A DNA stretch of 64,000 bases from Gigaspora rosea (GCA_003550325.1 QKWP01000423.1:167269-231268); one strand, 5' to 3'. Numbered from the stretch's first letter, positions 22,766 through 33,433 are shown. The notes: generated from the sequence alone by a model not told the origin. Made by a program: numbers and translations.

Positions 22766-23001
22766 TTCTTGGTTATTCCATAAATTGCAGTTGCAGAATC
22801 GCTCTATGTTTATATTGATTTTTAACCTAAAATCTTAATTAGAATAAATAAGATTACTATACTTTAAAGGTAGAGGGTACATAGATCATTTTTATATAGT
22901 TTTTATATGGTATTTTGAAATTTTTATATAAATTTTTGGGTTACACAAAATTGCTAATGCTGATTGGTCAATTTACATAAATTTATAGAAAAGATCTAGA
23001 A
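22766..23001. other. Short intergenic stretch
   Basis: AT-rich, no feature seen. Confidence 0.4.
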
Positions 23002-23202
23002 AGTGCACCTGTGTATTTTGTGCCCTAATGTACTAATAATTGATTTCACGTAAAGTTAGAGTTAGGGTAGGGTAGGGTTAGGGTTAGGATCAAAATTAGT
23101 ACAGAATTACGAAAGGATTATTTTTTGTTAGAAGTGCAACAGGGGTTACTCTAGTAAAATTTTGAGATATCAAAATAGGGGGCACAAAGTGCACGGGGCA
23201 CT
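23002..23202. mobile_element. MITE, AGTGCACC termini with TTAGGG module
   Basis: The left end AGTGCACCTGTGTATTTTGT and right end ACAAAGTGCACGGGGCACT are inverted. Inside are TAGGGTAGGGTTAGGGTTAG (about 23062), ATTTTTTGTTAGAAGTGC and AACAGGGGTTACTCTAGTAA. Same family as 16072-16232. The TSD is not clear. Confidence 0.6.
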
Positions 23203-24230
23203 GACTAGTCCTGTCCAATTTATAAGTTAGTTTTATTACTAAATTTTAATACTCAATCTTTAAAATTTTATATTTTACTGAGTTTTTAACCAATTTTGAT
23301 AATTTTACTATTAGTAGAATCAGAAAAACCTGTTCTACAATTTTGGCTTAAAATATAATTAGTTTACTAATTATAATTTTCATAAAATTTAAATATAAAA
23401 AAATTTACCATTAAGTTTATATATAATTTTAAAATAGTACTCTCTACCCTTAATAATAATAAATTATTTTAAACAAGCATCTATTTGTGCATTTTGTTTT
23501 ATACATTCTTTTGATAATCAAGTTCTGTAATATCTGTCAATTTATACTGCCTTAAAAATGCCAAAGCCTTCTTTAGCAAGATACTTTATATTTGTGAATT
23601 TGCTAAAGAGTATCTATTCAATAATATCTTTAAATGTCAATGCATTAAGTTGTGTTTGTTGAATTAATTGATCAATGTCATAATTGTCACTTGTCCAATT
23701 ACAAGCTTCTTTTATAAACCTTAATATTATATCTTGAGTAAAATGAATCAATTCAATCAGTAATTATCAATTCATTAAGCTGATAAAAAATCTGACAAAA
23801 ACAAATACAAAAATATAAAAATATTGACAGTATAATTATACATTGTATATGTATATAATAATAGTATAGAAAAATGCAAATGAAAATTTCTTTTTTATAT
23901 ATTGGGCCATTTAATTTATTGGTTCTTGTAACATAAAACTTTTTAAATAGACCCAGCTGGCCAGCTTTTTTTTAAATTATATATATAGCAATATATAAAA
24001 TTTTTTTTAAAATTGAGTATATGAAACTACTCTTTGGATTCTAACAAAAGAAATTCCTTGTAAAATTTTACTATAAAATCCTTCCTTACGCGTACACATA
24101 ATCTCTAACCCTAACTAATGGGTTATTTTAATTGGTTTGTTTTTACGTTACACCTAATTTTATGATCTGCGGCAGGTGCGACAATTTTATAAAAAAAATT
24201 ATGTAGACATTATATTATAGAATTAATCTA
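23203..24230. other. Intergenic, no gene seen
   Basis: AT-rich sequence without a recognisable gene or clear element ends. Confidence 0.4.
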
Positions 24231-24481
24231 TTTGTAACCGTAGGTTACAGTAACCAGGGTCCATAACTAAGCCCAGATATAATATAGTTAGGGTTAGGGT
24301 TAGGGTTAGTGTTAGAGTTAGGGTTAGGATTGTGATTGGGTAGAGTTAAGGTTAAAGTCAAGATCACTACAAAATCGCGAGAGGAGCATTTTTTGTTAGT
24401 AACACAACAGGGGTTACCTTAGTAAAATTTTGAGTTATTAACAATTTTATAAAATGCGGTTACAGTAATCACGGTTACAAA
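24231..24481. mobile_element. MITE, TTTGTAACCGT termini with TTAGGG module
   Basis: The left TIR TTTGTAACCGTAGGTTACAG and right TIR GGTTACAGTAATCACGGTTA plus CAAA are inverted. The interior has three consecutive TTAGGG units (from about 24288), then ATTTTTTGTTAGTAAC and CAACAGGGGTTACCTTAGTA. The interior matches 23002-23202 although the termini differ. Confidence 0.65.
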
Positions 24482-25139
24482 TTTACTAACTCTTATATTA
24501 TAAGGCATACAAAGTTAATTTTTTGGTTCTCATAATATCGAATTTGAAAAATGACTCGACAACCCAAAAAATTTTATATGTAAAAAAAACATAAAACTTT
24601 TCTATAGATATCTAAAAAAAAAAAACCACCCGGATAATAGTCAAATTTTTTTTATACATTATTCCATAGGATATTCAAATAATTAGAAAACCATCATGAT
24701 TGCGGATTGAAAGACTGTTTTTAGGACTGGACCAAATATCACTAATTGATCGGTCCTATTAGGATCCTGACCGGACCTGTCCAACCCTACTTATAGCACA
24801 TCTTTCTGGGATAGATTAGTCGCGCAACCAATTGACTCCGATATATTATTTCGTGTAATTAAGATGTCCTAATGGTTAAAAGCGACTTAAAAAAGATTAA
24901 TATATTTTTTTTGGAATTTCGCATCGCAAGTTGATCACGTGGTAGACGATTTGCATATAGAGCAAGAAAACGATTTTAAATATTTCCAGCATCATGATCA
25001 GAAAATCAAATTTCGTTTTATCAATAATTGCTTATTTCTCAAAAGTCAGCATAAAAAGAAACCATCTTTTTTTTTTTTGATTTACTATATGTAAATCTGC
25101 ACACATTCAAGAATACACATATGTAATAACGATTATAGC
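24482..25139. other. Intergenic, no gene seen
   Basis: AT-rich. The stretch 24940-25075 resembles, in weak form, the interior of the element at 32856-33179 (a CATGATCAG word, GCTTATTTCT, ATAAAAAGAAACC). No boundaries were fixed. Confidence 0.35.
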
Positions 25140-25710
25140 TCTAACCCTAAGCAATTCACCCTCACATTATCACTAGAACTACTTTCCCGTCTAATACTAA
25201 CTTCGTGTAATCCTAACCGTATAACATTTTAAACTTACCTCCCACAATCCTATCCTGATATCTAAGCTTAACCCCCATCCTAACATCTAAATATAGCTAA
25301 TTCTAATTATGTTCTACCTTTAATTCCATTCTAGCCTATTATTAACCAACAAACCATGAAAATGCAACTTTAGTTGAGACCGATTTACATCAAAAACTCA
25401 TCACCGACCACCATCCAAATAATTGCTATTAATCGCAGAAGAATCAGTACGATGAATGACGACACCGGTAAGTGTGACCCTGAAAAACGAAAATAGCTAT
25501 AAAAGACGAAACAAAGCTAACAAACTACATGACACAATCAAAACGATGACACCACGAGCAATAGCTCCAATATACGACGGAAATCCTGCGAATGATGCCC
25601 AACAAAACAACAGCTCCAACAAAGTGATGACTCCAACAAGATGACGACTCCAACAAAGCGACGGTTCCAATAAACGACGCCTCCAGTAAACGACGATTTC
25701 AACAAAATGT
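25140..25710 (+). repeat. CCCTAA-like block then CAACAAAGTGACG minisatellite
   Basis: The left part is a C-biased degenerate run (CTAACCCTAAGC, CCTAACCGT, CCCCCATCCTAACATC). The right part (25560-25710) is an imperfect ~16-bp repeat of CTCCAACAAAGTGACGA. The strand bias (C and A rich, G poor) differs sharply from the flanks. The same pairing occurs at 28650-29395. The 62-codon frame at 25456-25644 is a by-product of the low stop density. Confidence 0.6.
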
Positions 25711-26494
25711 TAGATAACGCTACAAAAAAAGAGGTTAAATTGTGGTTTAGTATTGTAATGAAAAAAAAAAAATAAAAAAAATAAAATAAATGAAAAACTT
25801 ATCTGTATATTATGATCTGTGTAACCTACAATATCGCCGTTTAACAAATTCAAAAATAAAAACCGCGAAAATTAATTTTAATTATTCAAGTAAAAAACAA
25901 AAAAAAAAAAAAAGAAGAAATATTCGACTAAGTAAAGTAATATTACAAAATGTATTGTTATATATGTAACTTATCTTTGGAGTGATGCCAGGTTCGTGGG
26001 TGATCCAAGTGGAGATTTTTTAAACGGGTTTGATCACTACTTCGTAATAAACTTGAAACTCTGAGATCTGAATATTTGTTTTCCTTTGGTGACACTCATA
26101 AATTTGCTATAAACCGTATGAACTATTATAAATTTGTGATTCCTTAATGAATGTTTTCACATTGTTCAAAAATAATATGCAAGAAACAAAAATAGAAACA
26201 AACTCACCAACTTTTTAATCACCAACTAAACAATACCAACAACGATAAAATAGAGGTTAAACAAAAAACGAGACCTAAGACACTAGTTTCCTATTTCAAC
26301 CTCATTAAAAATTATGAACTTCATGTCTCAGACTTATACATGTATGCCTTAAAGGCACTATTCAAATTATCATCATAGACACGAAAAAATAAGGTTTCTT
26401 CTTTGATTATTATTTTTATTTGTTTCAGTTCGGAAGGTGAGAAAGAGAAGAAATTTTTTAAAGAAGACAAAACACACCTCCCAGCAGAAGCTGA
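25711..26494. other. Intergenic, no gene seen
   Basis: AT-rich with poly(A) tracts (25757, 25901). No gene was recognised. Confidence 0.4.
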
Positions 26495-26584
26495 AGAGCG
26501 GAACATGAAACAGTAGGAAGTCTGAGAGCGGAAAATGAAACAGTAGGAAGTCTGAAAGCGGAACATGAAACAGTAGGAAGTCTG
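26495..26584 (+). repeat. 30-bp minisatellite x3
   Basis: GAACATGAAACAGTAGGAAG plus TCTGAGAGCG is repeated three times (26501, 26531, 26561) with two or three substitutions. The period is a multiple of three, so a minus-strand 103-codon frame (26321-26632) reads a TSYCFMFRSQ repeat; no other evidence makes it a gene. Confidence 0.9.
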
Positions 26585-26670
26585 TTTACATTTTTTGGTA
26601 ATGTTTTTGTTTATAAATGTGATTTTGGTCATGTGAATGATGTTGGTCGATTTGTGATGTAGATATAATT

Positions 26671-27356
26671 TGGGTCATGGACTAGGAAAAACACCGTCTG
26701 AAGGGGGGTTTCCATTTTGAGAAAATAGCGATTAATTGTTTGTGAAACCTAAATTTTGCCCCTGAATTTTTTGTTTATTTTTAGGGGATGGCTAAAGCCA
26801 GGTGCGTTTATATGTTTTTGATTATTTAATTAAAATTAGGGTAAGGGTTAGTTAGGGGGTTAGGATTAGGGCTTGACTCATAAGTAAAATTGTCTTCCCG
26901 ACATTTTTTATTAATGCTCCTAGACAGGTTTAGACACTTGTTTTTTGTATTTTCGGTGTTTTTCACTTTTTTTCTTTGTTTTTGTCTCGTCGGGCTGATC
27001 CGTAAAGATCAAATTTTACGATTTGATTGGCTTTCTATCACGTGAATGCACCTGGCTTTAGACGACCCCTATTTTTAGATATTAATTACTGAGTAAACAA
27101 GGTCATGTGATTATGAAACACTGATTGACCAATCTAATTAAATTGAGCCGTCAATCTTTGGTTGTAAATCTATTTTTAGAACATGAATGTTAAAAAATTG
27201 TTTTACATTCAAGTTAAAATATTTCGATAAAATATTATATCAACGTAGGGTAAAAAGTAAAATACATATAGATATAAACCGAAACTTTAATTTGAATCAA
27301 AAATCTCAAAATTTTTAAAAAAGTGTCAGAGGGGGGTTTTCCTAGACCATGACCCA
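26671..27356. mobile_element. TIR element, TGGGTCATGG termini, with nested insert
   Basis: The left end TGGGTCATGGACTAGGAAAA and right end TTTTCCTAGACCATGACCCA are inverted, with CACCGTCTGA and TCAGAGGGGGG continuing the match inward. It encloses the 286-bp element at 26784-27069. I could not fix a TSD. Non-coding. Confidence 0.6.
26784..27069. mobile_element. Nested TIR element with 8-bp TSD, TTAGGG module
   Basis: 8-bp TSD TATTTTTA (26776-26783 and 27070-27077). The left end GGGGATGGCTAAAGCCAGGT and right end ACCTGGCTTTAGACGACCCC are inverted. The interior has TTAGGGTAAGGGTTAG (26838 on) and CATTTTTTATTAATGC. An 8-bp TSD points to hAT-type mobilisation, though the termini do not begin TAG or CAG. 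Confidence 0.7.
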
Positions 27357-27465
27357 TTTGGGTCGGTCCGGGTCTGGTCCGTATATGGGACCGAATCCGG
27401 ATCCATAACTTGGATCCCGGACCGGATCCGGATCTTTAAAAATACCCGCCCGGTCAAGTTCATGC
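27357..27465. repeat. GC-rich GGATCCGG/GGTCCGG word block
   Basis: Overlapping palindromic words (GGTCGGTCCGGGTCTGGTCC, CCGAATCCGGATCC, CCCGGACCGGATCCGGATC). The composition stands out from the AT-rich flanks. It is like the word arrays in the hAT-like elements, but I could not find both ends. Confidence 0.5.
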
Positions 27466-27991
27466 GGAACACAACCGAATTGTCAGAAAGTTTCGAGCAC
27501 AGAAAGATATCATCAGCAGTGGAAGTCTTTAATTATTGATCACTATATGCATTCTTGGTTCATTCAGTGTAAATCGATAAAATCAATATTTTTGACCATA
27601 TCGATATCGATAAATATTTTTGCAAAATTAATATTATTTCTTATCCCTGTTCATAACATGTAACTTTTAAATAGATACGGCCGGAAGGCTTTTTTAAATC
27701 TCATAAATAAAATTATAAAAAAATTTTTTTTTTAAATTCCACCCAGTTATTAAAACATATAAAAAAATTTTTTTAAAAGTTTTCAAATTTTGACCCAGCA
27801 TAGCCTAATGTTTACATAATTTTTTTTTTTTTATAAAATTACTTTTATACAAGTTTAAATCAATTTTTGAAATTAACTAATGTTCACCACAGGTAATTAT
27901 CACCTGTAATAAATAAATAAATAAAAACAAACAATTTTTATTAAGTAAAAGTTAAATTTTTTTAATATTAGGGTAAGGGTAAGAACTGGGA

Positions 27992-28219
27992 TGGGGCAGA
28001 GGGGCATAGTTTATACCAAAATTTTACAAGAAATTTTTTTTTTGCATAAAAAAAAGTAGTTTTATAGGCAAGTTTTTAGGCTAAAAGCAATTTTAGCAAT
28101 TTTTAAAAAATTGCTAAAATTGCTTCTAGCCTAAAAACTTGCCTATAAAACTACTTTTTTTTATACAAAAAAAAAAAATTCCTTGTAAAATTTTGGTATA
28201 AACTATGCCCCCCTGCCCA
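27992..28219. repeat. Near-perfect 228-bp palindrome
   Basis: The arms run TGGGGCAGAGGGGCATAGTT ... GCAATTTTAGCAATTTTTAA to its inverse, ending CTATGCCCCCCTGCCCA, with the centre near 28105. It would extrude as a cruciform or be transcribed as a long hairpin. Confidence 0.9.
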
Positions 28220-28361
28220 GGCTTCTACATGGGCCGGGTAGAGCCGGTACTAGTGGTACCCTAGNAAAAAAAAAATTCCTTGTAAAATTTTGGTATAAAC
28301 TATGCCCCCCTGCCCAGGCTTCTACATGGGCCGGGTAGAGCCGGTACTAGTGGTACCCTAG
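28169..28361 (+). other. Assembly artefact: 96-bp duplication around one N
   Basis: Bases 28169-28264 and 28266-28361 are identical and separated only by the single N at 28265. Both end TGGTACCCTAG. This is what results when two contigs whose ends overlap are joined by a placeholder, so the duplication is probably not biological. Confidence 0.85.
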
Positions 28362-28500
28362 CCCTACCCGTTTGTACAAGGGCCCATTTTCTAAGCCCTA
28401 TCCTTATCCTAGGGCTCGGTTTTTAATACCCATGCCCGGCCCATTGGGATACGGGTACCCTTTGAACAGCCCATAGGCCCCAACTATTATTGCCTAAAAA
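28362..28500. repeat. GC-rich CCC(A/T)-ATGGG word block
   Basis: Words such as ACAAGGGCCCATTTT, CCCATGCCCGGCCCATTGGG and TACGGGTACCC are clustered. A related block lies inverted at 29629-29830. Non-coding. Confidence 0.5.
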
Positions 28501-28649
28501 TGTAACCATCTTGATTTTTTGAAAAAAGGATAATTTATTTGCCCCTGTTATATGACATATTTGTCACGGGTCATATTACACACAAACGTAAGTAAATTTA
28601 AATTTTATTATAAATTTTTATTAATATTTTTACATATTTATCCTAATTA

Positions 28650-29395
28650 CCCTCCTAACCCTAGCCACTAACTCTACTAACCCTAACCGCTAACTAACTC
28701 TACTAAACCTACTAACCCTAACAGCTAACTAACTAACACTACTAACCCTAACCATTAACTAATCTCACTCTACCCTAACCATCAAAATCGTCACGTAACG
28801 AATCGTAACTCACCAACGTGACACACGGGTAATAACGATTTGTAAAACCACAGCGACATTGACAATGGCGCACCAATAATGCCGTCGAATCCAGTAGCAG
28901 AAAATTGGAAAAAACAACCCCATCAAAAACGATGCCGAAGTGACGAATACACAACAACGAAGACTAACAACACCACAAGGTTACATGCGCAAAACTCGAG
29001 CAATAACATCTAAAAAGATGCACAGATATACCAACACCATTAATCAACGAATCAAGCCAACAAAGATCAACAAGCGAAACACCTAACTACCTGAAAAAAA
29101 ATTAGTTAATCACACCATAGACAACCAGTAACAACAATCTTGTAACAGCGAAAAACAAAAAATGCGACTTATTCCACTAATAGCGACTTTAATAACATGA
29201 CTCCATTCTACTAATGGTACTCTAGTAACAATGGCTCTAGAAACGGCGACTCCGAAAGGCTCAACGACAATCTAAGAACAATATCAATAATGGTGACTTC
29301 AACACCGTGATTCCAGTAACGAAGACTCAACACGACACCAACAACAAGGATGTTTCGAGTAACAGCACTCCAATAACAACGACACCAGCAATGCA
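28650..29395 (+). repeat. CCCTAAC-like block then CAACGACA-rich tract
   Basis: 28655-28780 has many CTAACCCTAA variants (ACTAACCCTAACCGCTAACT and similar). From 28790 to 29395 the strand is A/C-rich with recurrent words (AATAACGA, CAACACGACACCAACAAC, CTCCAATAACAACGAC). Both halves resemble 25140-25710. The lack of stop codons creates short frames on both strands that I do not regard as genes. Confidence 0.55.
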
Positions 29396-29628
29396 ACTCG
29401 TTATCTATAAGCCTAAAAAAGAAAAAAAAGGGCTAGTAAAACATCTATACAGGCTAAAAAAAAAAATAAGCATGGAACATCATTGCTTATCTTATTTATA
29501 TATTGCACATGACCTGTGACGAAAAGGTCATATAATGGGGCAATATAAAAATATTAAAAAAATATTATGTACAGTATATATATTCACCACTTACCGGATT
29601 ATTATTGGTTGATAGTCACGTGGAATGG

Positions 29629-29830
29629 TTTAACGGGTATCCATGGTATATCCATGGGCTAAAAGGGCATTACCCAAGCCCTACCCATCTGTGTAACAGC
29701 TTGGTACCTGGAGCCCTTACCCTTACCCGCGGGTTCAGAAATCGATACCCTGGCCTAGCCCTTGTGGTACTACCCATGGTACCCATGGGTAGCCCAGGCC
29801 CATGCGGAAGCCTACCCCTGCCCCATCCCA
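29629..29830. repeat. GC-rich ACCCATGGGTA word array
   Basis: A cluster of self-complementary words: GGGTATCCATGGTATATCCA, TACTACCCATGGTACCCATG, GGGTAGCCCAGGCCCATG. It adjoins the right arm of the compound foldback. The 86-codon plus frame through it (29605-29865) reflects composition only. Confidence 0.6.
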
Positions 29831-29937
29831 GTTCTTACCCTTACCCTAATATTAAAAAAATTTAACTTTTACTTAATAAAAATTGTTTGTTTTTATTTAT
29901 TTATTTATTATAGCTGTGATGAACATTAGTTAATTTC

Positions 29938-30430
29938 TAAATAATATATAAAAATTAACTTATATAATAATTTTGTAAAGTTTTAGATCTATTAGATCTA
30001 TGTAAATTTTATAAAAAATGTACTTGCTGAGGATAAAATAAAATAATACGATAAGGCAACTCGCCAGAGACGTGACAATGGTGATTAAGTAATATTTTAG
30101 TTTATGTGGGAATTTATATATTCATTTTTTTCGTTTTATTAATTTTATTAATTATAACATGTAAGTTCTGTTCCTTCTACAAAGGCGAAAATGCAACTCT
30201 TTTATAACTTTGAATTATTATAGGTCGCAAAAGGCTTTTAACACAGTTTAGCATAAACAATGAGGCTTTCGTTTAAGCTCTGCTCTGATATTTTACTATT
30301 AAAAGCAAAAACCATTCCTATTATTTTATTACTTCTTTACCCTAAGCTTTCCTCTACACGTACCTATTCTTCGAATGTTTGAGTGCCGCGTATGTTTACT
30401 GGAGCTTGTTTATTATAGTTTGGTAAACCC
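29938..30430. other. Intergenic, no gene seen
   Basis: AT-rich sequence with no recognised feature. Confidence 0.4.
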
Positions 30431-31087
30431 ATCCCTTAGTTTGTACTACTTTGCAGGCAAATATGCCTGTAAAATTACTATAAATATACCTCTGATCTAT
30501 TTTTTTAATCATTTAAAATATTTAAATAAAATTTGGTAATAATATTTAATAACAAGGATTATATTTTTGAATTATTTAAATTTATATTATAAGACAAAAA
30601 GTTTATGTTGCTTATAAACTGAAAATATTAAATTTTGAAGAAATTTTTTAACCAAAAAAATATTTTACAATATCTTGGCGAATTCTTTAAATATTGGTTT
30701 TAAAAATATAGTTTCTAATACAATATTGTAGCTTATATAAAGGATGACAACTTTCATTATTTGACTTTATATGATTTACTTGTAAAAATTAAGACTTGTA
30801 TTAGAAGTGAAAATTTTTTTTATAGACGGGAACATATAAAATTTGAGAAAACCTAAAGAAACAATTCTATAGTAAAAGTTCCAAAACAAAAACTTTAAAC
30901 TTTTATTACATCAAAGTTTTTTAATAATTTTAAAAAAATTTTATAATAAAGTTGATAAAACAGAACTAATATTATAATTTTTACTTAGAAAGTATATAGC
31001 TAAAATTAATATTTAAGGTTTTATTTAAAAAATTTAAAATTTTAAAATTTTCGCAGGCAAATATGCCCGCGTAACAAAGCAAGGGAT
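30431..31087. mobile_element. GCAGGCAAAT TIR element, full copy
   Basis: The left end ATCCCTTAGTTTGT then TTTGCAGGCAAATATGCCTG, and the right end CGCAGGCAAATATGCCCGCG then CAAAGCAAGGGAT, are inverted. About 657 bp, non-coding. The right third is also present at 19736-19987. The TSD was not fixed. Confidence 0.65.
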
Positions 31088-31140
31088 ATGATCATAAAAT
31101 TATTTCTTGTTATTTTTTCATGCGTTACGATGTAAAATTC

Positions 31141-31204
31141 GGCGAATACGGTAATTTGACAAATGATTGGCTACACGTGTTGCTCTGCAACACGCCAAAT
31201 AATG
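31141..31204. repeat. Half of a hairpin MITE
   Basis: CGGTAATTTGACAAATGATT GGCTACACGTG matches one arm of the complete hairpin at 38110-38192. Here only one arm is seen, followed by a small local hairpin (GTGTTGCTCTGCAACAC). Confidence 0.5.
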
Positions 31205-31292
31205 TGCTGAATATTCATAGCCTTGATCATGGTGGCGCTCTTCCGCATTCACAAGAATTACTTAACGTCCAATTCAGAAAATTAGTTGCGAC

Positions 31293-31960
31293 TAGTGATG
31301 GGCAACGCGCGGGATCCTGCGCGGGATTTTTAATATAAGATTTTCTGGCCTACGTTAGCATATCATCTGGCCCGCATTAACAAATTATCCGGCCTGCTTT
31401 AACATAAGTGAATAAAAATATTATGCACGTATTAACTTTTGATTTGTTTCTCGTTCCACATATATACGTACGTACGTACAGATATAATGCACAAACTGTA
31501 TATTGAAATGTATTTTTTAAATTGTCATTGTTAATAAAGTGGAATCTATTATTGATTATTACAGTATTATTGAGTATAAAAATGGCTATTTGATTAGAAT
31601 TATAAGCCGATTATTTTCTTATGAGCCGTTTATGAATTGTTGTATATATATAACCTTATTGCTTATAAAGTTTAGCACATTATACCTGATTATGCACCTG
31701 ATTACTTATTGTTACCATTATAATTTTTAAATATAATAAAATTTTAAAAACAATTTGATAAAATTAAGACAAAGTTAAATTGATAAATATAAGATTCAAA
31801 TGTTTTAAAAGTAGGCAAAATCTATATAAGCATTATATTTGTAATAAAATACAGTAAGATTTATAAGAAATGATTATTATTTTAACGAGAAATTACATTT
31901 CTAGTACTCTACTCGATCCCGCGTGGGATTTTTAAAAAAATCGAGATTTGCCCATCACTA
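31293..31960. mobile_element. hAT-like element, TAGTGATGGGCAA termini
   Basis: The left end TAGTGATGGGCAACGCGCGG and right end TTTGCCCATCACTA are inverted; T/CAGTGATGGGC is a common hAT terminus. The flanks are GTTGCGAC (31285-31292) and GTTGTGAC (31961-31968), an 8-bp TSD with one C-to-T change at a CpG. Subterminal CGCGGGATTTTT / CCCGCGTGGGATTTTT repeats occur at both ends. No transposase frame. The 72-codon frame at 31120-31338 crosses the left end and is not a gene. Confidence 0.8.
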
Positions 31961-32113
31961 GTTGTGACAAATGTCGGTTATTACAACATATGATCCATGA
32001 TACTTTGGACGTTACTGCTCATTTTTTTGACTAACTATACGTCACCAAGGTTCTGACCTCTAATTTTAGAGCATTGCACATACATATGCTCTTAATTAAT
32101 ATTCGGTTTTGTT

Positions 32114-32407
32114 TAGAGGTCTGACTCAATGAATAATATATTTGAATATTCACTGAATATTCGAATATTCGAATATAAATTTTTTCACTGAATGAATATT
32201 CGAATATTTAAAATTTCACTGAATATATTTATTGAATATTCATTGAATATATATATATATATACTGTATATATAATTTTATAATTTTATTTTATTTTTTA
32301 ATAATTTATTTGCAATTTTATTGGCTAATTTAAGTAAGATAGTTATATAATTTTTTAAATTGAAATATATTTACTAATACTTATTTTTTGAACGAGTCAG
32401 ACCTCTA
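32114..32407. mobile_element. hAT-like element, GAATATTC word array
   Basis: Perfect 8-bp TSD GTTTTGTT (32106-32113 and 32408-32415). TIRs TAGAGGTCTGACTC and GAGTCAGACCTCTA are perfectly inverted. The interior is 294 bp of GAATATTC / TGAATATTCGAATATT repeats followed by AT-rich sequence. A clean, complete non-autonomous copy. Confidence 0.9.
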
Positions 32408-32415
32408 GTTTTGTT

Positions 32416-32846
32416 ATTATTTTTCTAAAGTGAAAGGCACTTGCATTAAAATAGTTTACTTTATAGTTACGTTAATTCTCAAACCAATACAACCTCATAA
32501 AGAAACGAACAACCTTGAAGCGATTTTATGCCCAGGGAAGACCGTCCCAAATATGGAAATAATTCTGACATAGTTACACGAGTATGTGTTGACCAATTAT
32601 ATTGTAAATTTTAGAAGTCTCCTGCAAGTCAGCCAATCAGATTACAAAAAAAAGTTGGTGGATTAAAACAGATCAAACAGATATATTATAAAATAAAATG
32701 AAGTTGAATGGATTCATTCGTCGGTTGTAATTTCTCATATTTTTAAAACGTTAAGTTTCCCAGGCTTTATAAAAAAAAGTATTATAAAATATATATAAAA
32801 AAATCGATCAATTGTAACGATAGGGTGACACAAAGAATTATTTCTA
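32416..32846. other. Intergenic, no gene seen
   Basis: AT-rich, nothing recognised. Confidence 0.4.
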
Positions 32847-32855
32847 AACTCGGAG

Positions 32856-33179
32856 GCATACAAAAATTCTGTGCCAGGTTTTGTCGATCATGTGGCGCAG
32901 ATCTCCTGATCCACAAATCAGAATTTAAAGATCAGGTGTAACGTAACATGATCAGGAAATTTCAAAACAAATGTTCATTTTGTTAAAAATCGCTTATTTC
33001 TTGAAATTTTGCATAAGAAACCGCCTTTAGCGCACTAACAAAAAGTTTTTGTTTGGCAGTTTTACTATATAGACTTTCTATTTGACACACAACCCTAACC
33101 CTAACCTAATATAATCGAACTTTAAAGGATTTTGCTGCGCCACATGATCGACAAAACCTGGCACAGAATTTTTTCATGC
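32856..33179. mobile_element. Mutator-like MITE with 9-bp TSD
   Basis: Perfect 9-bp TSD AACTCGGAG (32847-32855 and 33180-33188). The left TIR starts GCATACAAAAATTCTGTGCC and the right TIR reads, inverted, GCATGAAAAAATTCTGTGCC; similarity continues for about 45 bp through GATCATGTGGCGCAG. Interior non-coding, with ACCCTAACCCTAACCTAA (33091 on) and GCGCACTAACAAAAAGTT upstream of it. A 9-bp TSD with long TIRs fits Mutator-like elements. Confidence 0.85.
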
Positions 33180-33188
33180 AACTCGGAG

Positions 33189-33425
33189 AGAACAGATTAA
33201 TAAAAAAAAAATACATTAGAATATACAACTTTCGTTATGATAAATCATCAGATTGAGAAAAAAAAAACTCCATATACAACTTATATGAATGATGCGGGCT
33301 AATGGAAAAACCATTGGGCCGAAGTCGATCCTAAAAAATTTCGGACCGACCGGACTGACCTTTTTTGCTAGAACAAAATTTCTGATCAGGATTAATCTCC
33401 ATATTCATATTAAATGTGCAGAAAT
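33189..33425. other. Short intergenic stretch
   Basis: Contains TCGGACCGACCGGACTGACC near 33341. No gene was recognised; the 71-codon frame at 33289-33504 runs into the next element. Confidence 0.4.
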
Positions 33426-33433
33426 AGTCCAGT

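Larger units (their letters stand above)
27869..29937. mobile_element. Compound foldback with ~130-bp near-perfect arms
   Basis: The left arm 27869-27999 (GAAATTAACTAATGTTCACC through AACTGGGATGGGGCAG) is matched in inverse by 29818-29937 (CTGCCCCATCCCAGTT through TTAGTTAATTTC), including a shared TTATTTATTTATT run and TTAGGGTAAGGG. The near identity over ~120 bp suggests youth or arm-to-arm conversion. Inside lie a second palindrome, GC-rich word blocks and the CCCTAAC / CAACGACA tract. No transposase was seen. Confidence 0.65.

Noticed and set aside
23056..24330. Chromosome end marked by TTAGGG repeats
   Set aside because: The tracts are short, degenerate, internal to MITE-like elements and in both orientations, with unique-looking sequence on both sides.
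26321..26632. 103-codon minus-strand frame with TSYCFMFRSQ repeats
   Set aside because: The open frame follows from a 30-bp minisatellite whose period is a multiple of three. There is no start context, domain or intron support.
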